Origin: an uncultured bacterium
Lineage (GTDB): Bacteria; Cyanobacteriota; Vampirovibrionia; Gastranaerophilales; Gastranaerophilaceae
NCBI GenBank assembly: GCA_949284985.1
Contig: CASDWY010000005.1
Location: 62,001 to 126,000, forward strand
Direction of reading: 5' to 3'
DNA length: 64,000 nt
In this document: piece by piece, positions 51,889 through 60,112 of the stretch
Position numbering within the stretch: position 1 is the stretch's first letter
Layout of the letters: each line of letters opens with the position of its first letter
Notes under the pieces: model-generated
What the model was told of the DNA's origin: nothing
Seen by the model: the letters and a program-made list of their open reading frames with translations, nothing else
The model's database searches: none
Made by a program: the position numbers and the translations under genes

Positions 51889-52929
51889 ATGGAATATTTT
51901 ATTCATTTTTTATTAACAATTATTTTTCTTGCGCTTATAACATATGTTTGTGTGTTGTTTACAAACTCTGTTGAAAATTTAGGTCAGGAATACGGAATGC
52001 AAGAAGGAGCAGTTGGAGGAATCTTGGCGGCAATAGGCACTGCTTTGCCTGAAACTATTGTTCCTATTGTAGCGGTAAGTAGCGGTTTTTTGGCGGGAAA
52101 AAGTGTTGCAGTGGGAAAGGAAGTTGCACTGGGGGCTGTTTTAGGCTCTCCGTTTTTACTTTCAACTGTCGCCTTTTTTGTGACGGGGGTTTCTGTTTTA
52201 TTATGTTCTTTTTTAAAAAAAAGAGAGTGTAAAATGTGCGCAAACCCTATTATATTACTTAGAGATTTGAAGTTCTTTTTATTTTCATATACTATTGCTG
52301 TTTCGTGTGCATTTGTTTCTTCTAAAATTATAAAATGCTTTGTTGCTTTATTTTTGATTATTTATTATTTATGGTATGTTCAAAGGACTTTAAAAAAAGA
52401 CTTTGGGTGTGAGTTGGATTCTAATAATGTACATGAACTTATTTTTCTCAAGTTGTTTAAGCAGATGAAGCATCATAAAAGAATTTTTATTATTTTACAA
52501 GTGATTTTTTCGTTGGTTGGATTAGTGGTAATTTCTGATTTGTTTGTAAACGAAATTAAATATTTTTCGCAAATTCTTCATATTCATCCGATGGTTATGG
52601 CATTGCTTTTGGCACCTGTTGCAACTGAGTTGCCGGAGTGTTTTAATAGTGCTATTTGGATTGGTGCATCTAAAGATTCTTTGTCTATAGCAAATATCAC
52701 AGGTGCTTTGGTTTTTCAAAGTTGTATACCTGCTGCTATAGGACTTGTATTAACACCTTGGCATTTTAATGTACCTGCTTTTTTTAATGTAATTTTAGTG
52801 TATTTTTCAATAATTTTTGTTTATATTTTTGCTTTCAAAAATAAAGGAATATTGAATTATAGAATACTCATTGCATGTGGGGGGTTCTATGTTGTTTATG
52901 TTGTGTATGTATTAAAAATGTTAATATGA
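51889..52929 (+). CDS. CaCA-family cation (Na+/Ca2+-type) antiporter
   Basis: A 346-residue inner-membrane protein with about ten spans arranged as two inverted halves. Each half carries an alpha-repeat: AAIGTALPETIVPIVAV with GAVLGSPFLLS in the first, and LLLAPVATELPECFNSAIW with NITGALVFQSCIPA in the second. The paired acidic residues (the Glu in PET and PEC) bind the cation. Exchange of Ca2+ or a similar cation for Na+ or H+ is inferred from the family. There is no ribosome binding site; TATTAA is six bases upstream. Confidence 0.92.
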   Translation: MEYFIHFLLTIIFLALITYVCVLFTNSVENLGQEYGMQEGAVGGILAAIGTALPETIVPIVAVSSGFLAGKSVAVGKEVALGAVLGSPFLLSTVAFFVTGVSVLLCSFLKKRECKMCANPIILLRDLKFFLFSYTIAVSCAFVSSKIIKCFVALFLIIYYLWYVQRTLKKDFGCELDSNNVHELIFLKLFKQMKHHKRIFIILQVIFSLVGLVVISDLFVNEIKYFSQILHIHPMVMALLLAPVATELPECFNSAIWIGASKDSLSIANITGALVFQSCIPAAIGLVLTPWHFNVPAFFNVILVYFSIIFVYIFAFKNKGILNYRILIACGGFYVVYVVYVLKMLI

Positions 52930-52942
52930 AGTGTCAAAAATT

Positions 52943-52971
52943 TTGATTTTATGAGCGTCTTTTTGTATAAT
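52943..52971 (+). promoter_or_regulatory. Promoter of ssb
   Basis: TTGATT (52943-52948), 17 bases, consensus TATAAT (52966-52971). The predicted RNA starts near 52978. Confidence 0.85.
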
Positions 52972-52982
52972 TTCAGAATAAG

Positions 52983-53005
52983 CTGATGGAGGAGAATTAA
53001 ATCAG
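52983..53005 (+). promoter_or_regulatory. Leader stem-loop presenting the ssb ribosome binding site
   Basis: CTGAT (52983-52987) pairs with ATCAG (53001-53005), putting GGAGGAG in the loop and the ATG directly after the stem. Unfolded, the ribosome binding site would be 11 bases from the ATG, longer than usual. Confidence 0.45.
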
Positions 53006-53326
53006 ATGAATAATGTAATAGTAGTAGGTAGAGCAGGACAGGATCCTGAAATGAAATATTTTGAGTCCGGAAAGGTTAAAACTTCTTTTTCTGTTGCTGT
53101 AAATCGTTGGGATGCAAAAGTAAAAGAAGAAGTTACTGATTGGTTTAGTATAGAATTGTGGGATAAGTTGGCAGAAGTTGCAGGTGAGTATGTAAAAAAA
53201 GGGAAATTAGTTGCAATTGATGGTCGTTTGACTTGCAATAAATGGCGTGATCCGTCTGGTATACCAAAAGAAAGATTTTTAATCAGAGCCAATAATTTGA
53301 GATTGTTAGGTGGAAAAAACGAATAG
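53006..53326 (+). CDS. ssb: Single-stranded DNA-binding protein
   Basis: A 106-residue OB-fold protein opening NNVIVVGRAGQDPEMKYFES, with FSVAVNRWDAK, WFSIELWDKLAEVAGEYVKKG and VAIDGRLTCNKW. It lacks the Gly/Pro-rich linker and acidic DDDIPF tail that recruit partners in the usual SSB, so it is a short form (as in some Cyanobacteria) or a second SSB. It protects ssDNA in replication or repair. It has its own strong promoter. Confidence 0.93.
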   Translation: MNNVIVVGRAGQDPEMKYFESGKVKTSFSVAVNRWDAKVKEEVTDWFSIELWDKLAEVAGEYVKKGKLVAIDGRLTCNKWRDPSGIPKERFLIRANNLRLLGGKNE

Positions 53327-53342
53327 TTGATCCGGAGCTTTT

Positions 53343-54647
53343 ATGTTTGTTTCTAATAATATAGGCATTATTGCAGACGATTTAACAGGTGCAAATGATA
53401 CTGCACTCCAGTTTCATAATCATGGATGTAGTACTCAAATGATATTGGAATTGAATGCTGAAATCGTCAATAAGGATCTGATTCAGTGTTGGGCAATTTC
53501 AACAGAAAGTCGCAACATTCCGTCTTTTGAGGCGTTTGATGCAGTAGAAGCGGCTGCAACTTTTATGAAAAATGAGCTTAATATTGAGCATTTTTATAAA
53601 AAAATTGACTCGACACTCAGAGGTAATATTGCACGTGAGACAATAGCTATGTTGAATGTGCTTGAATTTGATGCTGCTATAATAGCACCTGCATTTCCAA
53701 ATGAAGGTAGAATTACGATTGGTGGTTATCAACTATTGAAGGGTGTTCCAATTGAAAGAACAGAATTAGCAAGAGACCCTTATTCTCCAATTTACGAATC
53801 ACATATTCCTACAATACTAGAGCGGCAACTAATTGAAGAAGAACGCGACATTGTAGGATTAATTGAACTCAAAACAGTTATAAAAGGTGCCGGCCCTATT
53901 TTAATGAAGTTAAACGAATTAATAAAAAATGGGAAGAAACTTATTGTTGTTGATGCAGTATCAACTACGGATTTGGAGCAGATTATTTTAGCGACAGTGA
54001 AAAGTAATTATAATATTTTACCATGCGGTGCTGCTGCTTTGGCACAAGGATATTCAAAAGTTTGGTTACCGGATGTTAAGTATCAACATATTCAAAAAAC
54101 TATACCGGAATTGCCTAAGTTGGTTATTTCTGGCTCTGCTACAGAATTAACGGCTTGCCAAATAAAAAAACTTGAGGAAGATGATGATTTTTTAAATACT
54201 TATTTTATTCCTTTGAAAATAGAAGATATTATGCAAGGCGTTACGGAAGAAATGGTAGAAAGAGTTTGTAAAAATTTTGGTAAGTCTAATATTGTTACTG
54301 TTCATTCATCAAATATTGCAATTAATCCTGATGCGGATGGAAATGCTCTTTTGCTGCAAGGAATTACAAAAGAACGTTTCTTGACAATGATTACGAGTTA
54401 TTTGGCGGAGCTTACAAAGCGAGTTATCCAAAGAGCTGAAGTTGTGTTGGTTACTTTGGGTGGTGAAACATCTTGTAAATGTTGTATGGCTATAAACAGT
54501 AAAGTTTTGCATATCATTGATGCAGTTTTACCTGCAATGCCTTTATGTATGGATTATAACGCACAATGGATTGTTACAAAATCAGGTAATCTTGGTAATA
54601 GCGCAACTTTAGTTGATATTTTAAAATATTTTGATTCACATAAATAA
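53343..54647 (+). CDS. Four-carbon acid-sugar kinase (DUF1537/OtnK type)
   Basis: A 434-residue two-domain kinase of the former DUF1537 family, which phosphorylates four-carbon acid sugars such as D-threonate or D-erythronate. The N-terminal domain has IGIIADDLTGANDTALQF and FYKKIDSTLRGNIARE (substrate binding). The C-terminal ATP domain has LVISGSATELTACQIKK and LVTLGGETSCKC. GGAG precedes the ATG, 16 bases after ssb. The stop is one base before the PdxA-family gene. In known pathways this pair converts the sugar acid to dihydroxyacetone phosphate. Confidence 0.9.
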   Translation: MFVSNNIGIIADDLTGANDTALQFHNHGCSTQMILELNAEIVNKDLIQCWAISTESRNIPSFEAFDAVEAAATFMKNELNIEHFYKKIDSTLRGNIARETIAMLNVLEFDAAIIAPAFPNEGRITIGGYQLLKGVPIERTELARDPYSPIYESHIPTILERQLIEEERDIVGLIELKTVIKGAGPILMKLNELIKNGKKLIVVDAVSTTDLEQIILATVKSNYNILPCGAAALAQGYSKVWLPDVKYQHIQKTIPELPKLVISGSATELTACQIKKLEEDDDFLNTYFIPLKIEDIMQGVTEEMVERVCKNFGKSNIVTVHSSNIAINPDADGNALLLQGITKERFLTMITSYLAELTKRVIQRAEVVLVTLGGETSCKCCMAINSKVLHIIDAVLPAMPLCMDYNAQWIVTKSGNLGNSATLVDILKYFDSHK

Positions 54648-54648
54648 T

Positions 54649-55608
54649 ATGAAAAAAATTGTTTTAACGTATGGAGATATAAATGGTATAGGCTTTGAGG
54701 TTATGGTCAAAGCTTTAAATTTTTTAAATATTGATGAATCAGAGATTGTTATAGTAGGAGCAGCCAAGGTTTTTGATTTTTACGTTAAAAAGTATAATTT
54801 GAAATTAAATAAACGCTATGAAATAGTAGAAGTGCCTGTCGAAAAAACAGCCTTTGAGATTGGTAAAGAAAATATACAAAGTGGTGAGCATTGCTTCTTA
54901 TGTTTGAAAAAAGCGTGTGAGTTAATTTTAGATAAAAAAGCAAAAAATATTGTTACTGGAACTGTTTCAAAGCATGTTCTTAATATGGCAGGGTATAATT
55001 TTTCAGGGCAGACTGAAATTATTGAAAAATTTTTAGCACAATCTGGTGAAAAGTCAGAAATGCTCTTTTCCGCAGGTGATTTTAGAGTTTTGTTGCTGAC
55101 CAGGCATGTTGCATTAAAAAATGTTCCAGAATCTATTACCAAGGAGAGCTTAATTGAAAAAATAAATAGGTTGAACACCTGTTTGAAAAATAATTTTAAA
55201 ATAAAATGTCCACGCATTGGTGTGCTTGCTTTAAATCCTCATGCAGGTGAGAGTGGTGTTTTGGGAGTAGAGGAGCTGCAAATTATTTCTCCGGCATTAA
55301 ATTATTTGCGTGATAAAGGAATAAACGTTGACGGACCGCTTGTTGCTGATGCAGCGTTTGCTCAGCTTGCGCAAAGTGTAAAATCTAGGCAAAAACCTAA
55401 TTATGATTGTTATGCTGCTATGTATCATGATCAGGGACTTATTCCTATGAAGCTTTTTGCAGGGGATTGTGCAGTTAATACTACTATAGGGCTAAGTGCA
55501 ATTCGTACGTCTCCATCACATGGAACAGCATTTGATATTGCAGGTAAAAACATTGCTCGTTACGATAGTATGGTTGCTGCTATAGAGCTTGCTTTGAAAT
55601 TGCAGTAA
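54649..55608 (+). CDS. pdxA: PdxA-family dehydrogenase (PdxA or PdxA2)
   Basis: A 319-residue NAD-dependent 4-phosphate dehydrogenase/decarboxylase. It shows LTYGDINGIGFEVMVKAL, TGTVSKHVLNMAGYNFSGQTEI, LALNPHAGESGVLG, the metal His in AAMYHDQGLIPMK, and RTSPSHGTAFDIAG. It could be PdxA of vitamin B6 synthesis. The tight coupling to an acid-sugar kinase favours PdxA2, which oxidises D-threonate/D-erythronate 4-phosphate. The ATG starts one base after the kinase stop without its own ribosome binding site; an in-frame ATG at 54631 is less family-like. Confidence 0.9.
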   Translation: MKKIVLTYGDINGIGFEVMVKALNFLNIDESEIVIVGAAKVFDFYVKKYNLKLNKRYEIVEVPVEKTAFEIGKENIQSGEHCFLCLKKACELILDKKAKNIVTGTVSKHVLNMAGYNFSGQTEIIEKFLAQSGEKSEMLFSAGDFRVLLLTRHVALKNVPESITKESLIEKINRLNTCLKNNFKIKCPRIGVLALNPHAGESGVLGVEELQIISPALNYLRDKGINVDGPLVADAAFAQLAQSVKSRQKPNYDCYAAMYHDQGLIPMKLFAGDCAVNTTIGLSAIRTSPSHGTAFDIAGKNIARYDSMVAAIELALKLQ

Positions 55609-55626
55609 TTTATTTGTTAGATAAAA

Positions 55627-56259
55627 TTATTTTGATATGACAAAGATAACTTCTTCTGTAAAAAAGTTCGAAATAGCTTTTATGAGGACGCCATGTCGTA
55701 CTTTTGCTCTAGTCATGTAAATTTCTTGTAGAATGTTTATAGATCTTTTGTGGCAAAATTTGTAAAAATCATTTATTGTTAAAAGATGAATATTGGGTGT
55801 ATTGTACCACTCAAAAGGTAAAATTTTGGATTTTGGCATTCTGCCCATAAATAATAAATATAGTCTCACTTTCCAATATGCAAAATTTGGAAAAGAAACT
55901 ACAACTTTTTTTCCGACCCTGAGCATTTCTTCAATAACAAAGTCAGGTCTGTCGGTTGATTGAACTGTTTGATTTAGTATTACCCAGTCATATTCTTTGT
56001 CATTAAATTCTTTAAGTCCTTCATCAATATTGCCTTGAATAATAGACAGACCTTTTTCAATCGAAGTAATTACAGAATCTTGGTTAATTTCAACCCCAAT
56101 ACCTCTGACTTTTTTTTCTTCTATAAGTTGTTTTAAAAGTGTTCCATCGCCGCAGCCAAGATCAAGAACTTTTGAATTTTCATCAACAAGTTCGGTGATT
56201 ATTTTGTAATTGAGTCTTAGCCCTTTAGTTTTACCGTAGTCTTTGTTTTGTTTTAGCAT
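55627..56259 (-). CDS. metW: MetW methyltransferase-like protein
   Basis: A 210-residue class I SAM-fold protein with VLDLGCGDGTLLKQLIEEK, IGVEINQDSV, DWVILNQTVQSTDRPDFVIE and VVSFPNFAYWKVRLYLLFMG, all characteristic of MetW. It partners MetX in methionine synthesis, where it is needed for homoserine acetyl/succinyltransferase activity. It overlaps the end of metX by seven bases, the usual order. Confidence 0.95.
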   Translation of the reverse strand: MLKQNKDYGKTKGLRLNYKIITELVDENSKVLDLGCGDGTLLKQLIEEKKVRGIGVEINQDSVITSIEKGLSIIQGNIDEGLKEFNDKEYDWVILNQTVQSTDRPDFVIEEMLRVGKKVVVSFPNFAYWKVRLYLLFMGRMPKSKILPFEWYNTPNIHLLTINDFYKFCHKRSINILQEIYMTRAKVRHGVLIKAISNFFTEEVIFVISK

Positions 56260-57377
56260 AAATGATTTACCTTATTTAAAAAGCTTTTAATGATTTTAGT
56301 TTGAGTCTCAAACTCCAGTAAAAAAGCATCATGTCCGCATGGACTCTTAATTTCGCAAAAAGAGACATCTTTATGAGCTTTTACTAGTGCGTTAACAATT
56401 TCTTTAGATTGATATGTGGGAAATAACCAATCACTGGTAAAAGACATCACAAGAAATTTTGCGTGAGAGTCTTCGAAAGCTTTTTCCAAAGAGCCATAGC
56501 CTTGAGCTGTATCGTAATAATCAACAGCTTTTGTTATATAAAGATATGAATTTGCATCAAATCTGTTTACGAAAGATTTTCCTTGGTGTTCAAGGTAACT
56601 TTCAACTTCAAAGTCAATATTAAAGTCAAAATCTGGTTTATCTTTGTCTTGAAATCTTCGTGCAAATTTGTTTTGCATTGCTTCTTCGCACAGATAAGTT
56701 ATGTGACCTACCATTCTTGCTATAGATAAACCTCTTTTGGGTTGATTTTCGCATTGGTAATAGTTTCCGTTATTAAAGTTTGGATCAGATAGAATAGCGT
56801 TGCGCCCCACAGCATTAAAGGCTATAGCTTGTGTGGATAGTTTGCTAGTTGAAGCAATAATTATGCAAGCTTCAACCATGTCACTATGAGTTGTAGCCCA
56901 TTCAAGTGCTTGCATTCCTCCCATTGACCCCCCTGCTACCATAATTTTGTTTACGCCTAAAAAGTCTACAAGTTTTTTTTGAACTTTTACAGCGTCGCCA
57001 ACAGTTATTACAGGAAATTCAAGACCATATTCTTTTCCTGTTTGAGGGTTTATTGAGCTTGGTCCTGTTGTTCCGGAGCACCCACCTAGCATATTGGATG
57101 ATATTACAAAGTATTTTGTTGTATCAAACGCTTTGTTTGGTCCAATCATTTCATCCCACCAACCTACTTTTTTGTCGGTAATTTGGTGTTTGCCTGCAGC
57201 ATGTGCATCTCCGGTTAGGGCATGTAAAACTAAAATTGCATTACTTTTTTCTTTGTTAAGTTCACCGTATGTTTCATATGCTATGTCGTACTCCTGCAAT
57301 ATCTTACCGCTGTCAAGGATAAGCGGCTCGTCTATGTGTAGGTATTTTGTTTCTACAATTCCAACGCTATTTCCCAA
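56253..57377 (-). CDS. metX: Homoserine O-acyltransferase (MetX)
   Basis: Acylates homoserine with acetyl- or succinyl-CoA to begin methionine synthesis. A 374-residue alpha/beta hydrolase with DIAYETYGELN, LHALTGDAHAAG, the nucleophile Ser in VAGGSMGGMQALEWA, the Asp in SFTSDWLFPTYQS and the His in SPCGHDAFLLE. The TTG start has GAGG five bases upstream, which overlaps the end of valS. Whether acetyl or succinyl is used cannot be told by eye. Confidence 0.96.
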   Translation of the reverse strand: MGNSVGIVETKYLHIDEPLILDSGKILQEYDIAYETYGELNKEKSNAILVLHALTGDAHAAGKHQITDKKVGWWDEMIGPNKAFDTTKYFVISSNMLGGCSGTTGPSSINPQTGKEYGLEFPVITVGDAVKVQKKLVDFLGVNKIMVAGGSMGGMQALEWATTHSDMVEACIIIASTSKLSTQAIAFNAVGRNAILSDPNFNNGNYYQCENQPKRGLSIARMVGHITYLCEEAMQNKFARRFQDKDKPDFDFNIDFEVESYLEHQGKSFVNRFDANSYLYITKAVDYYDTAQGYGSLEKAFEDSHAKFLVMSFTSDWLFPTYQSKEIVNALVKAHKDVSFCEIKSPCGHDAFLLEFETQTKIIKSFLNKVNHLC

Positions 57378-57378
57378 T

Positions 57379-60027
57379 TTAACCTCTTAAGTTATCTATA
57401 AGTTCTTTTATTGTCTCTACTTGAGTTGTTAATTCTTCTATTCTGGCTTTTGTTGTTTCTATAAGTTCTTTTGGAGCATTTGAAACAAACTTGTCATTAT
57501 TGATTCTACACTCAAGAGAGTTCTTTTCATTTAAAAGTTTTTCAAGCTTTTTATTTTGACGGGCTATTTCTTCATCAATATTAATTAACCCTGCAAGGGG
57601 AATTATAATTTTTGAGTTACCGACTACAGCTGAGGCAGATTGTTTTGCTGCAGGTGAGCCTGAGTCGCTAAAGGTTATTTCGTTTACCCTTGCAAGTCTT
57701 TTTATATAAGAGGTAACTGCTTCAAATACAGGTTTTTCTTCTTGTGAAGCGTGAATATCAATATCTATTATTTTTGAAACCGGAATATTTAAGCTTTGAC
57801 GAGCATTACGTAAAGCTTTAATAGTCTCAAAAACAAGTTCCATCTCTTGTGCTTCTTTTTCAAATGAAAGCTCTTTATTATACACAGGAAAATCTGATAG
57901 CATAATTGCTTTTTGAGCTTTTTTCATTGGAATAATTTGCCAAATTTTTTCAGTAATATGAGGCATAAGAGGGTGTAGCAACCTCAATGTCATGTCAAGA
58001 ACATATCTTAAAACTCTTTGAGTATTTGCTTTTTCTGCTTCATTTTTTAGTTGAATTTTTGCTATTTCAACATACCAGTCGCAATATGAATTCCAGAAGA
58101 AATCGTATAAAATATGTGCTGTTTCACCTATTCTATAGGATTGGAGGTTATCATTAATTTCTTTTGCTGTATTGTTAAGCTTGTTGAGAATCCATTTATC
58201 AGCGATTGTTAAATTATCAAAATCAATAGGATTATTATCTACGCCATCAAGGTTCATTAGTACAAATCTGGAGGCGTTCCAAATTTTGTTAGCAAAGTTT
58301 CTTCCGTATTCAAATTTATCGTTTGACACTTTTATGTCTTGACCACCATATGTGCATAATGAAACTAGAGTAAACCTTAATGCGTCACAGCCGTATTGAT
58401 CGATAATTTCAACAGGATCAATTGTGTTCCCTTTTGATTTTGACATTTTTTGACCTTGTTCGTCTCTGATAAGACCATGAATGTACACTGTAGAGAAAGG
58501 TGCTTTTTGAGTAAATTCATAGCCCATAGTTATCATTCTTGCAACCCAGAAGAAAATAATATCAAACCCTGTAACAAGTACAGAAGTTGGGTAGAATTTT
58601 TTGAAATCAGGGCTGTTAGTGTTTGGCCAACCCATTGTTGAAAAAGGCCACAATCCGGAAGAAAACCACGTATCCAGAACATTAGTATCTTGAGTGTAGT
58701 TTGCAGGATCCGGATTTTCTTTTGCTACAATCATTTCTCCAGTAGTGTTGTGGTAATATGCCGGAATTTGATGTCCCCACCATAACTGGCGAGAAATACA
58801 CCAGTCACGAATATTTTCCATCCAGCCTAGATAATTCTTTGTCCAGCGTTCTGGTATAAATTTTATTTCTCCAGTATGAATTGCTTCTATTGCTTTCTTA
58901 GCAAGAGGTTTCATTCTAACAAACCATTGTTCGGAAAGAAGAGGTTCGATAGTTGTTCCGCAGCGTTGACATTTTCCGACATTATGCTCGTGGTCTATTA
59001 TTCTTAATAAGAAATTTTTATATTTAAGCATATCAACAGTCCACTTACAAGCTTCGTAGCGGTCTTTTCCTTGTATATCTTTTGGAACATCATCGCAAGT
59101 AATCATTTTGCCTTCTTCATCTATAACCCAAACAGGTTGAAGCTTGTGTCGCTTTCCGACTTCGTAATCATTTGGATCATGGGCGGGTGTTATCTTGACA
59201 GCTCCTGTTCCAAAAGTTTTATCAACATATTCATCTGCTATAATAGGAATTTCCTTTCCTGTAAGAGGGATGCATACTTTTTTACCGATTAAATCTTTAT
59301 ATTTGAAATCATCTGGGTGAACGGCAATCGCAACATCTCCATACATTGTTTCAGGACGAGTTGTTGCTACCAAAATAGCTCCTTGTTCATCTTTAAGGGG
59401 GTAAGATATTTCCCACATATGACCTTGTTCTGTTTCGTATTCAGTTTCAATATCTGAAATGGCACTTTGACATCTTGGACACCAGTTAACAATATATGCA
59501 CCTTTGTAGATGAGGTCTTTTTCGTAAAGTTTAACGAAAACTTCTTTTACTGCATCAGAGCAACCTTCGTCAAGAGTAAATCTTTCACGTGTACGGTCAA
59601 ATGATGCGCCTAAACGTTTACATTGATCAAGAATACGGCTTTTATGATTATTTGCCCATTCCCAAGTGCGTTTTAAAAACTCTTCACGACCAAGCTCGTG
59701 GCGGTTTGTTCCTTCGTTTCTAAGTTGTTTTTCAACAACATTTTGAGTGGCAATTCCTGCATGATCAGTTCCTGGAACCCATAATGTTTCATAGCCTGAC
59801 ATTCTGTGGTATCTAACTAAAATATCTTGTAATGTTTCGTCTATAGCATGTCCCATATGCAATACGCCAGTTACATTTGGTGGCGGAATTACTATTGAAA
59901 ACGGTTTTTTAGGGCTATTTGCATTTGCTTTAAAAGCTTGTATATGTTCCCAGTAGCTATAAATTTCTTCTTCTGTTGCCTTTGGATCGTAAACCGTCGG
60001 CAGATTTTGTAAATCCAGTGTTTCCAT
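57379..60027 (-). CDS. valS: Valyl-tRNA synthetase
   Basis: Class Ia synthetase of 882 residues. The HIGH-type motif is PPPNVTGVLHMGHAID and the KMSKS loop is GQKMSKSKGNTIDPVEI. The CP1 editing domain contains TTRPETMYGDVAIAV and GTGAVKITPAHDPNDYEVG. A Cys pair (KCQRCGTTIEP) marks a zinc site, and the C-terminal arm (about 815-882) is a coiled coil. GAGG precedes the ATG. metX starts one base after its stop. Confidence 0.98.
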   Translation of the reverse strand: METLDLQNLPTVYDPKATEEEIYSYWEHIQAFKANANSPKKPFSIVIPPPNVTGVLHMGHAIDETLQDILVRYHRMSGYETLWVPGTDHAGIATQNVVEKQLRNEGTNRHELGREEFLKRTWEWANNHKSRILDQCKRLGASFDRTRERFTLDEGCSDAVKEVFVKLYEKDLIYKGAYIVNWCPRCQSAISDIETEYETEQGHMWEISYPLKDEQGAILVATTRPETMYGDVAIAVHPDDFKYKDLIGKKVCIPLTGKEIPIIADEYVDKTFGTGAVKITPAHDPNDYEVGKRHKLQPVWVIDEEGKMITCDDVPKDIQGKDRYEACKWTVDMLKYKNFLLRIIDHEHNVGKCQRCGTTIEPLLSEQWFVRMKPLAKKAIEAIHTGEIKFIPERWTKNYLGWMENIRDWCISRQLWWGHQIPAYYHNTTGEMIVAKENPDPANYTQDTNVLDTWFSSGLWPFSTMGWPNTNSPDFKKFYPTSVLVTGFDIIFFWVARMITMGYEFTQKAPFSTVYIHGLIRDEQGQKMSKSKGNTIDPVEIIDQYGCDALRFTLVSLCTYGGQDIKVSNDKFEYGRNFANKIWNASRFVLMNLDGVDNNPIDFDNLTIADKWILNKLNNTAKEINDNLQSYRIGETAHILYDFFWNSYCDWYVEIAKIQLKNEAEKANTQRVLRYVLDMTLRLLHPLMPHITEKIWQIIPMKKAQKAIMLSDFPVYNKELSFEKEAQEMELVFETIKALRNARQSLNIPVSKIIDIDIHASQEEKPVFEAVTSYIKRLARVNEITFSDSGSPAAKQSASAVVGNSKIIIPLAGLINIDEEIARQNKKLEKLLNEKNSLECRINNDKFVSNAPKELIETTKARIEELTTQVETIKELIDNLRG

Positions 60028-60112
60028 TATTTTGCCTCAAAGTCTCTAATTCTATAATAAGAACATAGCACAAAGGTATTTAGTATGGGAGTATTTAATT
60101 TGTTTTGTAAAT

